This document shows, piece by piece, positions 24,763 to 37,049 of a stretch of 64,000 nucleotides of DNA. The notes beneath the pieces are model-generated. The model was not told the DNA's origin and did no database searches. It saw nothing but the letters and a program-made list of their open reading frames with translations. The DNA lies in the NCBI GenBank assembly GCA_023238725.1, contig CM041531.1:1623102-1687101 (forward strand), given 5' to 3'. The position numbers and the translations under genes are program-made. Source of the stretch: Scortum barcoo. Its lineage: Eukaryota; Chordata; Actinopteri; Centrarchiformes; Terapontidae. Numbering within the stretch: position 1 is the first letter of the stretch; every line of letters starts with the position of its first letter.

Positions 24763-25592
24763 ATGTGGGTCGATGGGTGAAAGATGAACTAGAAGGTGGT
24801 TCAGCTAAATCTGATAGATGCTTACTGCAGGAAACAGAGGTGATAAATACATATTGATAGATAATAAATCATAAATAATCAATGCCTTAGATTGTGACTG
24901 AATTCAAACAGTACGATGAATAAAACACTCACAGGCTGCCATCAGGCCACCGGCACCTTAAAATCAACCGAATCCTGTCACATCCACGACGTCCAGCAGC
25001 TCCTCTGCTCTCTTTTGAAGAAATCTGCTTTGATTCATTCTTTATGATCTTCTACAGTCAAAGAAAAGTTAAACGTCACAGCGTGTGAAAAAAGTTTCAT
25101 AGCACTTCAAGTCACAGACTTAAGACAAGTTTAGGTATGTGTAAGTTTTATCCGATAAAATTACTTTAAAAATCACAGTTCAGATGTTTTTCTATGACTG
25201 CTGCTGTTCCTTTCAAATGCTTTAATACACAAGCACACAGCGTGCAGATGTTCAATCTATAATCGTGCTTTATAGGTATTCACACACACGTTCAGGCCCA
25301 ACGTGGGGCTTTATTTCACCTCAAACCCCCCAGGACAGAAAACAGTCCCCGTCCTGGGAACACTAACTAATTAAACACTGAGTCTCTGGCCTCCCAGAGG
25401 CCCACACAACCTTATCACCGCATCACGTGACCTCTAGTGTTTGTTATCTGACCAATCAGAGGCAGGGTGCAGGGCGAGGGGTCAGAGGTCAGGGGATTAG
25501 GAGTGGGAGAGCGAGGCAATGTGGGTGAGTCCCCCCGTGGCCATGTCAGGTCAGGTCACGCTGTGCAAAAACAGTGGAGTGAGAGAGCTCTT

Positions 25593-25617
25593 TGTGTGTG
25601 TGTGTGTGTGTGTGTGT
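25593..25617. repeat. (TG)n microsatellite
   Basis: A perfect TG run of 12 units. It has the opposite dinucleotide sense to the CA array at 25,760, about 140 bp away. Confidence 0.9.
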
Positions 25618-25757
25618 CTGGCTGTCACCTTGTAAAAGCTCATTACGAGTCTTACAGGTCATCTGCAGCCACCGGCAGAGCTCATCAATCAGTCAGAGGC
25701 ATCACATTTCTACACACGGCAGGGTGCAGGTTTACTCTGCAATTCAACCGCGAGGCC

Positions 25758-25759
<2 letters not shown>

Positions 25760-25794
<35 letters not shown>
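25760..25794. repeat. (CA)n microsatellite
   Basis: A perfect CA run of about 17 units. With the TG run at 25,593 it forms an inverted pair of simple repeats. Confidence 0.9.
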
Positions 25795-25795
<1 letters not shown>

Positions 25796-28700
25796 ACAGG
25801 GTCTGATTTACTCATCTGAAGCTCAACTATCAATCAATATCTTTTATATTTCCAATGAATAAAATTACTAAATGTGCCATGGAGCTGCAGCTCGCAGTGA
25901 CATTCGTCACCAACGCGAGTTTTTATCCTCGTGAAGCTTCGAGTTTTTAGTTTGTCTGGTTCAGTTTCAGCTTTTTCATCAGACGAGCTGAAAAAACCAC
26001 AGTTAAGACACAAGCTGCTTTTATAAAACACATAAAGAGCAGATAGTGGTGAACAAATGGAGGGAAAAGTAGAAGGTTAAAGAGCTGATTAGTTTCAGGA
26101 TGAACAGCAGATGGTTTAATTATGTTAAATTAATCATTTCAATTATTATTCTTCTCCACAGTCCAAAAACTTCCAGTTGTGTTTGTTAAAACTGTTGGTT
26201 AGAAAGTCGGGTTACTACATGTTGTTTGTTCAAGGAGAAATATCTTCATCTTTGTTGTCTTTGTGAGCTTCACGATCAACACGACAACAAATACGAACAG
26301 GAGTTAAACGTTTTCAGATGAAAAAAAAACGTGACATTACGACATCCTCTGCGACATTAATATGGGTGAGCTGATGTGGAGAGGAAGTAAAGTGTAATAT
26401 AAAAACGCACTTTCAAAGTAAAAGTTGTGCATTGAGTGAGTATTGTTGGTTGAGATGAAGCTCAACTTGAACTCATCTGTTTTCTCATGTGGAAACTTGT
26501 TAGAGATGTTAAATTGAGAAGCCGCCTTCAGTACCGAACTAAACGTGTCGTCTTTGAGCCTTTCAGACGCACGCAGCTTGTGGTGGATCCTCTCGTGGCG
26601 AACAAACTTCAGAGGCCGTTTTATTCCCAAACTCTAAGTAATCTGCTGCAGCCATGGGAGCGAAGGAGGACAGATCACAAAACGACGCTGCCTCTTTTAT
26701 CTTTATCGGGAAGAAAACACCGCCTCACACTTCCACCACGAATCCCACGGCTTCAGAAATGACTGCTTTTCATGCAGCGGCTGCAGCGGCACACATGCAC
26801 ACGCTGTGTTTTTAAAATGGAACGAGGCTAATCTAAAGCAAAGCTGTTTTTGCAAATGTCTCGAGGGAGTTTGCAGCAAAGCAGAGGGGGTGTGGGAGAC
26901 AGGCAGTCAGCAATCTAACATCCATCTAACAGAGCCGATACCAGGAGGAAACACGAGCTCAGATCCACATCTGCTGCATCAGGAGAGTGTCCGGCCTCTT
27001 CAAGAAGTTTATGAAAGAGGCTGTGCATTATTCTTTATCAAAGGATGGTCAGCTCCACATACAATAACGCTTCTTTCAGTATGTTTGGATGTTGTCGGAC
27101 CAACTTGGTGAATAAATCCACAAAGAAGTCTGGTTCATTTCCTCCCTCTGATTGGCTGCAGAGCCTCCCTCGTTTCTCCTCCACGTTGGATGAGTGTTCG
27201 TACAGTCCGACATGACTGAAGGTTTCCTCGCAGGAAAACACAGAAAGACGCCTACACTACAGCTCAAAGCTAACAGGACCTGAAACCTTCACATCAGGTC
27301 TACAGTTTAAGTGCACTTATTTTCTATATCATCTATAAATACTATGGAACAAGTCCAGATACTAACTGAGGCGTGAACATCTTTACGTCTGCATCAAACC
27401 TCTTCTGATCTGATACCAATAATACCTGGGCAGATATCTGCAATACCAATACAGCTACAGATACATTTCATTGATCTGTGTGATTGAAGGATTTAATTGG
27501 AGAACGGTCTAATTTAAGAGTTGACTGACCGCAGAGAGAGTCAATAATAATTCAGCTGTCTGTTCCTGCAGGACGTCCGTCCGTCAGTGAGATCTGTCTG
27601 TCTTCTTCCTGTTTGCTCTTTCTGCTGATTAGCTCTGATATTTCTGAACAAATCGGCTGCATCTCGACAGCCGTCCAGCAAATATCACAGTCGCTGACGT
27701 GTTTTTCATTAACAAGCAGGAGCGAGCCGGAGACTTTTACCACCCGGAGGCTGCTCTCCTCTCTGATGACGGGCGTGATAAAGCTGCTAATAATTATTAT
27801 CATTATCCAGTCTGATATCGTGTTCATGTTGTTCATTTATTAAGCAAACATTTCATCCTCACCTCTTCGAACTATTCTTCTGTTCATTCTGAATGTCATG
27901 TTGTTTTTCTAACAACCTTTTAAAGTCACTAAATAAATGTGGACAGAGACTCAGAGTCTGAGCAGGCTGCAAAGAATCTGTATTTTCTGCACAAAACTCT
28001 TCACCGCCTATATTTAGCAAGTACCAGTTGTATCATTCGAGGACACGTACTGCAGTATTGATTTGTCCATGATATTTCTTGGAGTGCGTACTTCACTGAA
28101 TGAGTACTTTGTGCTGTTGCGGTGCTAAATTTGCACCCACAATGCTTCGAGCACACATTAATAATTTCCACTGCAGCGTCTGTAACTCCTGGAGCAGAAA
28201 AAAAAGATGAACAGGAAAAAGCCTTGAGAGGGAAAAACAATCTTACATCAACCTCTAATGATCATGATGTTCAACCAGGTGTTTTCTAAGAAGTTGAACA
28301 TGTTGAACACTGAAGCTGCAGCGCTCATATTCGATTTCATCCTCCCTGCTTCACGTCACACAAACAGCAGAATAATCAGAAACGCAGTCACGTCAAAGTG
28401 AACGCAAAGGAACCCACAACAGACACAAAACAATCCGCCGGCGACGCCTCGGTCCCGTCGTACATACAGTGGATATGAAACTGTACTGCTCCTCAGACAC
28501 AAACTCATACCTGTTATTGTGTTTATACGACTGATTTTACACTTCACATATAAAAAACCCGCTCACACTCCCACACACATCCACCGAGAAGTGTGACATT
28601 TGAAGTGAGAAGACAAAAGCATTTGTTCCTCACCAGATTCGCAGATGTAAATCCCAGAGAGGGAAAACTGACGGAGGAGCCGCTCGTTCGCAGTCCACGA

Positions 28701-29202
28701 CTCCGACGGGAAGCTCAGGAGAAAATCCAGTCTGTAAATAAATACATAAAATCAAAAATCAGATGACAGAGAGTCTACGACAGGATGCGAAGATTTCATA
28801 TGAGATTAAGAATACACATCCATAAAAGATATCAAATCAAAACTCAGTTCAAAATAACAAGCGAAAGATGGAGATTTGTGCGAACAGAAGCAACTGAACT
28901 GTCAATCAAACGGCACAGAAAAACCACTTTGGACTGTCATTATTAAAGAAAGATCACAGGATGAGTTTCTTAAATGGGTTTTTGTTGATGTCATTAGTTT
29001 CACCTGTCAATCAAACACAGCGGATGTTGGGATGTGATGTTTTGCACTTCCTGTTTTTAAAAAAAATGGAGACGACTAAAAACCTGCGTCCACCACGACA
29101 CCGAGAACAGACGCAGAAATACACAGAAACACAATCATTTAATGATGAAAAAATAACACCGGTTTCATCTGTTTGTGTTCAGAAAATGTTTGTCTGTGAT
29201 GA

Positions 29203-29236
29203 ATTTAGCTTAGCATAGCATAAAGACAGAGAGGAG
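29203..29236. repeat. Fragment of a common teleost repeat (TTAGCTTAGCATAAAGAC)
   Basis: The string tttagcttagcatagcataa plus agacagag resembles the 'TTAGCTTAGCATAAAGACTGG' segment of a widespread teleost interspersed repeat. Another segment of what looks like the same repeat lies at 47,476-47,640. Only a short piece is recognisable. Confidence 0.35.
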
Positions 29237-29529
29237 TCCTGATAAACTGACAGATTTGATTTTTCATGAATAAAAGAGGAGTCGTGACATGAAATATCTT
29301 GTGTGTGTATTTCTTCTGTTTGCCTCGCAGTTAAAAATAAAGTACGATGGGAAGAATATTAATTAACTTAACGAACTCGTATCATTACTGTAAGCGTTAA
29401 ATCTTGACGCACACAGATATTTGAGAAGGAGCGATCCTCCATTTGTGTCAACAGTTTGTCTTTTTCCTGTTTCAACATGATCTGAACACAAAGCAGCTTC
29501 ATATGTTCAACTATCACGTGTTGATAGAA

Positions 29530-29566
29530 AGGTCACGTATCCACATACTTTTGGCCATGTAGAGTA
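29530..29566. mobile_element. DNA-transposon end relic (ACATACTTTTGGCCAT)
   Basis: The string atccacatacttttggccat, then gtagag, matches the well-known terminal motif 'CACTATATGGCCAAAAGTATGTGGA' of fish non-autonomous DNA transposons, in reverse orientation. The related opposite end occurs at 49,780. The superfamily (probably Tc1/mariner) is not certain. Confidence 0.5.
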
Positions 29567-29680
29567 GCAGCTGCACACACACACAGACATAATAAAACTG
29601 ATTTTATGATTTCTCCTTAAAGGGTTCATTTATCGAGAATTCAGAACAGGAAATGGAGAAACTTTGATGAACCTCATCAC

Positions 29681-29765
29681 TCGTGAGATTCAGATTCAGA
29701 TTTAGTCATCATGTGTAGGTGAACTGAGAACAGGTCAGCTCGGCAGCACCAAGATATAAAATGAA
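29681..29765 (-). mobile_element. LINE/SINE-type 3'-tail relic
   Basis: The minus strand reads ATGACTAAATCTGAATCTGAATCTCA, with short terminal direct repeats of TCTGAA. Fish L2-type elements and their derivatives commonly end in '...AATAAATCTGAATCTGAATC'. Upstream sequence is not recognisable. Confidence 0.35.
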
Positions 29766-30019
29766 ATAAAGATAAAAAGATAAAATATAAAGATGAGAAC
29801 AGGTAAATGAATGATGAAATATTACATATTTGTGTATGAAAGTGACAGTAAAGTGGTTGGTTTGTGATAAAAACTGATGATTTCTGTAAAGTGTTGAGTA
29901 AAACGTGGCTGAGCTCATCACAGTTGACTTTTGGGAAGGTGATGCTGTGTGGTGATACTTGGGGGGGCACGGACAGGCAGATGGGAGGAGTGAATGAGGA
30001 TGGAGGATGAACAAAAAGA

Positions 30020-30420
30020 GAGCGTTGTCTTTATTTTGTCCTCGCTGCGCTCCGTCCAGATGGCGGCTCCTCTCTGCAGCCCGACAAAACAGAGGGAGGG
30101 CGACGTGACGCCTGTCAGGAGCCCCACGAAATGCAGCCCCGGAGCCTGATACGAGCCAGAGCCCCGTGACGAGCCCTCGCCACGCACGCCGCCAGTCTAA
30201 TCTGCATCCAAATCAAGGAGGCTGTGTGGATGGGGGGGCGTCATCCTGAACCGCAGGAGGTCCTGGCTGTTTTCTCTGCAGCTCATAGCGGCGGTGCTGC
30301 TGTTGTTTGTGCGCTAACAGCTCTCTGATGGCTGCAGGAGCTCGGCCAGATTGGCTCGTAGTGTGAAACAACAGCAGCCATTAAAGCTGCTCGGTAACGA
30401 CCTGGGGGAGGGAGGAGGGA
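30020..30420. promoter_or_regulatory. GC-richer complex block, possible regulatory element
   Basis: It contains CAGATGGCGGCTCC (a YY1-like core ATGGCGGC), CGACGTGACGCC (CRE-like), ATCTGCATCCAAATC (octamer-like ATGCA/ATTTGCAT relatives) and long unique GC-rich sequence ending in GGGAGG repeats. It differs from the surrounding AT-rich DNA. No exon can be defined. Confidence 0.25.
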
Positions 30421-31925
30421 GGAGGGAGGCAGCCACCCCTCAGACAGCCCTGCCCAGTGTGAGCGTGAGGTAATTTCTGCCCCTTCTCTTTTCTCTTTTT
30501 AGTTGGCAGTAAACAGACTCATTTAAATGCGCTTCAGTAATCTGATTGTGACCTCTGACAGGAGAAGAGCTGCTTTTCTTTATCATGTTAAAAGGTTTAA
30601 GAGAGTCGAGCTCAGGCTGATCTCTGCTGGATAATGTGACCATACCAACACTTGAACTGATTTCTTTGAGGGTTTTTTAGGTGCAGCATGTAAGGAAAAC
30701 CCAGAAAAGTGTGTGTGCAGGCAAACAGATGGAGATCAATGTTCTTAGCTGCACGTTAAGAAGAAAATAAATCCAGAGTCTTCAGATCAGAGTATTTGCA
30801 GAGATTATTGTCTGCTTTCTCCAGTAAACTGATTTATATACCATATATACTGGTTATTGTAATCAGAGCAGATTAGAGATTGATTTTCTGGTTTGTATCA
30901 GCTCTAATCTGATTTTTATGTGACAGCAGGACAAAGAAAGATCATTAAACGTATACAAGCATTTCCACCTTAAAAAAGATTTCACTTAAAATCCGAATAA
31001 AACAAAAAAAGACACAAACTAAAACTCAAAATAAGTCAAATCTTTTTGACTTTCATGCTAACCTGATTTCTTGAGTGTAAACGTTAAACTTAAAAACTTA
31101 AAACTGAAGGATGAAGACAACATGAGATTAAACTGATTCCAACCAACGACATGAACATTTAAACAACCATGGTAAATCTTTTTTACAGATTTATACCAAA
31201 AATCAGTCCGTTTCCTTCAGTCTGATTTTGTATTTTCGTATTTGGTTGCAGTTGAATAAAAAATTGAATCAAAAGCAAACCAGAGCCCCTAAAAGAAGAT
31301 TTGAAAATGAAGATGAAGCAACCGAATCTGTCGTTTACTGATGCTCTGATCTGAACGTGAGATTTATTTTCTGCATTTTAATGGTCTAACTTTAAAATAC
31401 AGTCCCATTTCTGTCAGACTGACCTACTGAGAGTTCAGCTAAAATCTGATGAGGACATCCAGACAGATTTAAACAGTTAAAAAAGAAACTGAAGAAACTT
31501 GATCAGCATCACAAACACGATCGCGGGGCCTCACCAAACTGAAGACCAATTAGCAGCTTTCTGTGGGCGTAGAGGAGGTTCGGCCATCAACACTTTGATG
31601 TGCGACTTTTCAAAGCAGCGTGACACAAAATGGCACAAAGAGGACGAATCATCAGGGATCAAACTGCTGGTGCTGCCGACTGAAAAGGTTCAAAATAACT
31701 GAAAACGTCAAGAGGACGACGGACGGACAGGAGCTGTGTTTGGATGGCTGGTTGTCGTTTACGTGTTACAAAGACGAGTCACGATTTCACATCAAGGCTG
31801 AGAAACACAGAACTGAAGCTGTAAACTAACTCGTAAAGTCCTGAGTATCCCAGAATGCACTGGGTGAGAGACACCAGTCATTTTCCACTGAAGTTTTACG
31901 TCTTTCTGGAAATGACACATGAAAG

Positions 31926-32096
31926 GCTGATTACTACGAACGCACTAAAACAATGTTTCTGAATTCTAAAGCTGTTAAATTGAATGATTTGGTTTATTTT
32001 AAAATAATGCATATAATAATCAGAGAAAAATTAAAGTCGCACAGTTCTTTTTCAGTAAAGGAAAGTTTTTATGATTTGAGAGGTTTTAGTAAGTTT
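31926..32096 (+). mobile_element. LINE ORF2 C-terminus relic, copy 2
   Basis: The plus frame reads ADYYERTKTMF, then KLNDLVYFKIMHIIIREK and SSFSVKESFYDLRGF. It aligns with the 20,728-20,916 relic over the same motifs and has a few residues deleted in the middle. After about 32,096 the resemblance to the family ends. Confidence 0.6.
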
Positions 32097-34099
32097 GACC
32101 GTGCAGGACAACTCCCTGATGTTCTGCATGAAAGTGGGAATAAATTTTGGTTTCTGCTGCAAAAACACACCTGAAGAACGATCTGCTGTAGAGCTGAGAG
32201 AACGAAGAGAGAGAGAGAAAGAAAAAAGTCTGGAATAAAATGTTTAACCATGTTAAAAGCTTCAAAGTCAGATGTGTGATGAGAGCTGGAGACGACGTGT
32301 GTGAGTCACTGAGTGAATAAGCTTAAATAATCACATCATGTGGAGGGAGAGGGAGAGGAGGTTTTCACCGACTGATTTCACGTCATCCTGATACTCAAAC
32401 AGTCGTCTTACACTGCTCAACAGTCCCCTCTCTCTCTTTCTTTTACAAATAAATCACATTTTGTTGTTGTTTTGTGATCTTGAGCCTTTTTGGAGAGGTA
32501 ACAGTCATAGTAGTGCAACAACAAGTTTTATTCTCAGAGGAGCGAGAAGCCTTCGATTTCTAAAAGTGTACAAAAAATGCTTAAAAACACTGCAGCATGC
32601 ATCCCAATTTTTTAGAAAAGCTGCAATAAAATCAGACATTTTAGGCAGCAACAATCCCAAAAAAACCTGCAAAATCCTGGAGGGACAGTTCAGAGACACA
32701 CAGGAGAAACTGAGCGTAAAGTGAAAATATAGATGGAAATGTACACATCCTGGATGCTTTGTTAGTCATGGAAAGATGATTTATGCCGCATTTCCTCAAA
32801 AGGTTAAAGAGCTTTTTTCACCATTTCTTTGCTTCACAACAACAAAAAATAAGTCATAGTGCTCCTCTGCCTCCAAACAAGACTACGAGCTGCTGTCTTC
32901 TGTTTGAATCTTTCTTGAGTAGTAAATCTCTGTGAACAGGCATTAATCTAAAGATCCCATTTCTACAGGCCTTCCTTTTCTCTGTGGGTTCCTTACACTC
33001 AGTCTTTGTTCAGGTTACTTCCTCTGTTTGACGTCTGTTTGACGTCTCAGCGTCATCGTCTCTTTGTCACCTGGACAGACGAGGTGAAACGCTGCCGTCA
33101 TGCTCTCGTGTGTTTGGTGTGAAAGCAGGATACAGACGCCGGGTAAATTCTGATTTTTTTTGAATTCTTGAATTCTCAGAGCAGCAGAAACAGCCACGGA
33201 CGCTGCTGCTGGGTGAAAAAAACTGAGCGGGAGGAGTCCGAGATAAGAAAGATTTTTAGATGAGTTCGGGGGCTTTGGGAGAGATTTTGGCTTTGGGTGG
33301 AGGTGGAGGGGAGTGCGGGGCTGAGGAGGGTTAAAAGCCTGAACTACACTTCTTCTCCTGCCTGGCAAAGACGGGGAGGGGAGCACAGGGAGGATCCTCC
33401 TTATCAACCCGAGGTGAGGCTCATCATCGCTGAGATGTATTTTTAAGGAGTCTGGTGGTTTTAAAGTGACTCTCACAAAGATTTGATGAACAATGCACAG
33501 CTGAAACGTTTAAAAAAAATTTAAAAAATTACAGCCATCTAAAGAAGCGATCGAAACAACCGGCGGCTCAGCTTTAACCACAAAGATCTGGTCAACACAC
33601 ACTCATACACACACTCAGATATCCACTCTGCATGCACGATTAACCCATCGACTCGGCCTCTCTGCCGCCTCGGTGGCTGGTGGAGCTGGCAGAGTATTTT
33701 GAAGCGAGCTGTGGAGAATAATGAGGTTATCATTGCATCGCTCCTCGCTTCATTACACCCCCTCAGCTCCCAGATATCCTAGGCTACAACCCCCCACCGC
33801 TACACTTCTGACGTGTGTGTGTGTGTGTGTGTTCAATCTGACCTTGACAAAAGCTGAAAGTAAAAAAGAAAAGCTTTTTGACTCTTGAATCTTCAACATC
33901 TGTCTGTGTTAAACAGAATCTACAAACATTTCTGTGTAAAATAATTATTGTTTTTTTTTAACCTGGATGGTTTTTTATGTATTTTTGGAAATGTTCGATA
34001 TCCAGATAGAGATTTCGCATCACGACGGACAAATTAAGGTCAAACAAGACACTAAAAATACAAACCAGTTAAGCCTGGCCTTAAGCCTGTGTGGGATTC

Positions 34100-34240
34100 A
34101 TGAAACAACCAGCCCGAGCTCACTGGTCCAGTTCCGGTGCCAGCTCCGGCCCACAGCTGGCCCACTTTGGCCTACTTCCACATCTCACTGAAACATCACC
34201 AGATCTGGCATTGAGACAGATGTGACTCACATCTGGTGCT
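34100..34240. repeat. Teleost AGATCTGG-type repeat relic
   Basis: Overlapping motifs such as CCCACAGCTGGCCCACTTTGG, CCAGATCTGGCATTGAGACAG and CACATCTGG resemble a widespread fish repeat made of 'CAGATCTGGC' and 'CCCACATGTGG' modules. It is diverged but has the characteristic module order. Confidence 0.45.
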
Positions 34241-34635
34241 CCGAAGCCAAAACAGAGCTGAGGAGAAGCTTCAGGAGACGTTTAACCCGTCAGATCTGTT
34301 TTTAACGTCGGTGCGGAAAAGAAACATCTGTTTGAAGGTGACATTTTCTGAGTCTGCTCCTCGTATCTCGTTTACAGTCAGATCAGAAATCTTTACATAT
34401 CAAACATCCACTAAGAGGTGTTAGTGATGTGAAGAAAGTTTCAGCTGCCAATGAGATCTGTATTCAGAGAGGACATTTAAACTTTTAATAATCTGAGGAG
34501 GAGTTAAAACTGATTCAGGTACTTTTTACAGCCTGTCTTTTGTTTTCTCGGCTGAAAAGATAAATAAGCGTCAAGTGAAGTGAACTGATCACACGGTGTC
34601 GTTACACTCACACATCGACGTGGAGGGGAAACCTG

Positions 34636-34664
34636 ACACACACACACACACACACACACACACA
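34636..34664. repeat. (AC)n microsatellite
   Basis: A perfect AC run of about 14 units. Confidence 0.9.
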
Positions 34665-35610
34665 ACACTACGCGTTTACACACAGATTAACCTTCGTCAG
34701 TCGGCGTCGGCTTCGCACTATAATGAAGAAAACCTGAAGCTCGACACAACAGGAAGTCACAGATTTACAACGACATCAGTCGAACCGATGAGTGTGTGTT
34801 CACAACGTTCATTAAAAGAGGCAAACACACCTGGACAAAATGGTGAAAACACCCAAAACAGTCACATGACCACTGAACTGATCCGTCAGCTAACTGGTTT
34901 AGTCAATCGACATAAAGTTCATCACCACAACTTTGATAATGGCTGATTATTGTCATTGATTCATGTTGTTAATTGAGGAAAAAAACACTGTCTGGTCCTT
35001 CATGTCAAATGCATTTAAAATGTGAAGATCTGTCGCTTTTCTGCGTTTTAAATCATTAAAGTGAATATTTTTGAGTTTAGGGCTGTTAGGCAGACAAAAC
35101 AAGATGCATTAATGTCAGTTTTTACACAGTTTTTGAAGAAATTTGAAGATATTTTCTGTCTGTACTTCAAAAGTCTCCTGTTTTAAACGTTTCACACGGA
35201 GGAACGTGGTGATGAAGGTCAACACTTCCACCATTTTCTACAAAAGGCAGCGATTTTGTCTGAAATAATTAGACTCTGCGCTGACGTCGTCGGTCACTGT
35301 GGTTCAATCATGTTACAGAAGATTCAGACGATTATCACAGAGGACGCAGAGGGAAAAAAAAGAAGTTTACATCCGAGCTGTTCAGTCATTCATCATCCAG
35401 ACAAACTTCCACTGCAGTCGATTATCTACCTGTTTAAATAAAGCTAAACACAGGTGTGGAAGCTGAAATAGCACCTGCGCTCCGTTGTCATGACAACAGC
35501 TCCGATATTCAAAAATGAAGATTTCAGTACAGGAAGTACCATTTATATCCCATCAAATAATCTTTTTTTAAACCCAAAACAGGAGGAAGGAACATACTTT
35601 TCTGATAACT

Positions 35611-35689
35611 ATATTTATATTATATTATATTATATTATATTATATTATATTATATTATATTATATTATATTATATTATATTATATTATA
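35611..35689. repeat. (ATATT)n pentanucleotide array
   Basis: About 15 near-perfect copies of TATAT/ATATT lie in tandem. The array is extremely AT-rich and likely to be length-polymorphic. Confidence 0.95.
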
Positions 35690-36371
35690 GGTGGAGTTTT
35701 TGTCTGAGCTCAGTTTTCATCCATCATAAAGACTGAAGAAGCTCTGATGTCTGCTGATCTCTGCTGAGTGTTTTCATATCAGCTGCATCACATTAGGCTC
35801 CATTTCCACTTCGAATCATACTAATAATGAGAAAAAGACATTTAAATGCTTAAAAATCTAATTACATACAGGTTGCACGTTAAACTCCATTTTTTTATGT
35901 TTGCACTGGTCGATCAGTGTCGGCCAGACTCATATTTGATATTTTTGGAAGTTTGGAGACATTAAAGTGGACAAAGTCTTTGTAGTTTCATTTTTGAATC
36001 TTCTTAAAACACTTATAATAAAGAGATTTTACCAATTTGACCTAAATTTTGCCTTTATTTCTTTTCTATATTTTTATATCTGTACAGAGAAAGTTTTATG
36101 TTCTTGTGTCTATTGTGTCTATTTTCCATCTGTTTGAATGTGTCTAGTATTTTTCTTCTGTTTCTCAATATTGGGATTTCTGTCTTCTCTGTACATTCAC
36201 ATAAATATCTTATAAAACATATTTGACAAGACTATATTACAATAAAAATGTAATTATCTTTGCTTATTTTAATTTATCTGGTCAAACGTATTGTATTTAT
36301 AAAAAGGGCTCTGTAAATAAAGCTTATTACTTTTTTAAAAAATTATTCTTCAGTCAGAACTGGATATCAAA

Positions 36372-36375
<4 letters not shown>

Positions 36376-36403
<28 letters not shown>
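36376..36403. repeat. (CA)n microsatellite
   Basis: A perfect CA run of 14 units. Confidence 0.9.
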
Positions 36404-37020
36404 TTTCACTCAAAAGGGGTGCTGAGTTCAGGAGCGTTATTTGGCTAAATGGATGCTGCATTATTTATGAGCAGGATTAGCAGCTCGTGTTCGCAGCTTT
36501 TCCACTCTTACACACAAAAAAACCCCAAAAAGTACAAAACATCATCTCTCTTCTCTGCCTCTCCTCCATCCTCCATCTTTACACCGCCTCCCTCTCTGCA
36601 GACCCATCATGTCGGCTCTAACTGAGGCCGAGCGGCGGTCGGTCCCGGCTCCACGCCACGCCTCGTTCATTAGCTGAAAATTTGCCTCTCGATCGAGAAG
36701 ACGGCACCTTCCGCTGGCACGTCGAAGATAATGAGGAGAGACAAATGGCGCAGGAGAGATAAGAGTCACGAATCACCACCACATCACACACACTCGTTTT
36801 TCTGGTTATACACACCTCTCATCGTGACACACACATCACAGCATCAACATGTGTGGGAGCAAAGGTAGAGGTGTGCTCACAGCCCACGCACAGATATAAA
36901 AATATAAAGAGGAGCATACTTGTAGATTCAGTCGAACATATGAGAGAGAGAGAGAGGGGGAGGAAGGAAAAGTGCATCACCACGTCCATTAATGTGGTGC
37001 GTTCGAGGACCAGGAAGGAG

Positions 37021-37049
37021 CATCATCATCATCATCATCATCATCATCA
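37021..37049. repeat. (ATC)n trinucleotide array
   Basis: About 9-10 perfect CAT/ATC units. The poly-His or poly-Met frames across it are artefacts of the repeat. Confidence 0.9.

Noticed and set aside
27400..27460. Text such as gataccaataatacctgggc resembling a 'TACCAATATCGGTATCGG' fish repeat
   Set aside because: Only a short, diverged match; too weak to call.
33025..33050. Tandem tgtttgacgtc (two copies)
   Set aside because: Two 11-bp units only; no wider structure.
33015..33476. A 153-codon minus-strand frame with Pro/Ser-rich centre
   Set aside because: It has no known domain, and the composition follows a G-rich tract on the plus strand. No good acceptor/donor pair frames it.
36541..36672. 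A pyrimidine tract and CTGCAG acceptor followed by ATG and a 22-codon frame on the plus strand
   Set aside because: The frame stops after 22 codons and no matching donor or family is seen. The GC-richer block could be regulatory, but an exon is not supported.
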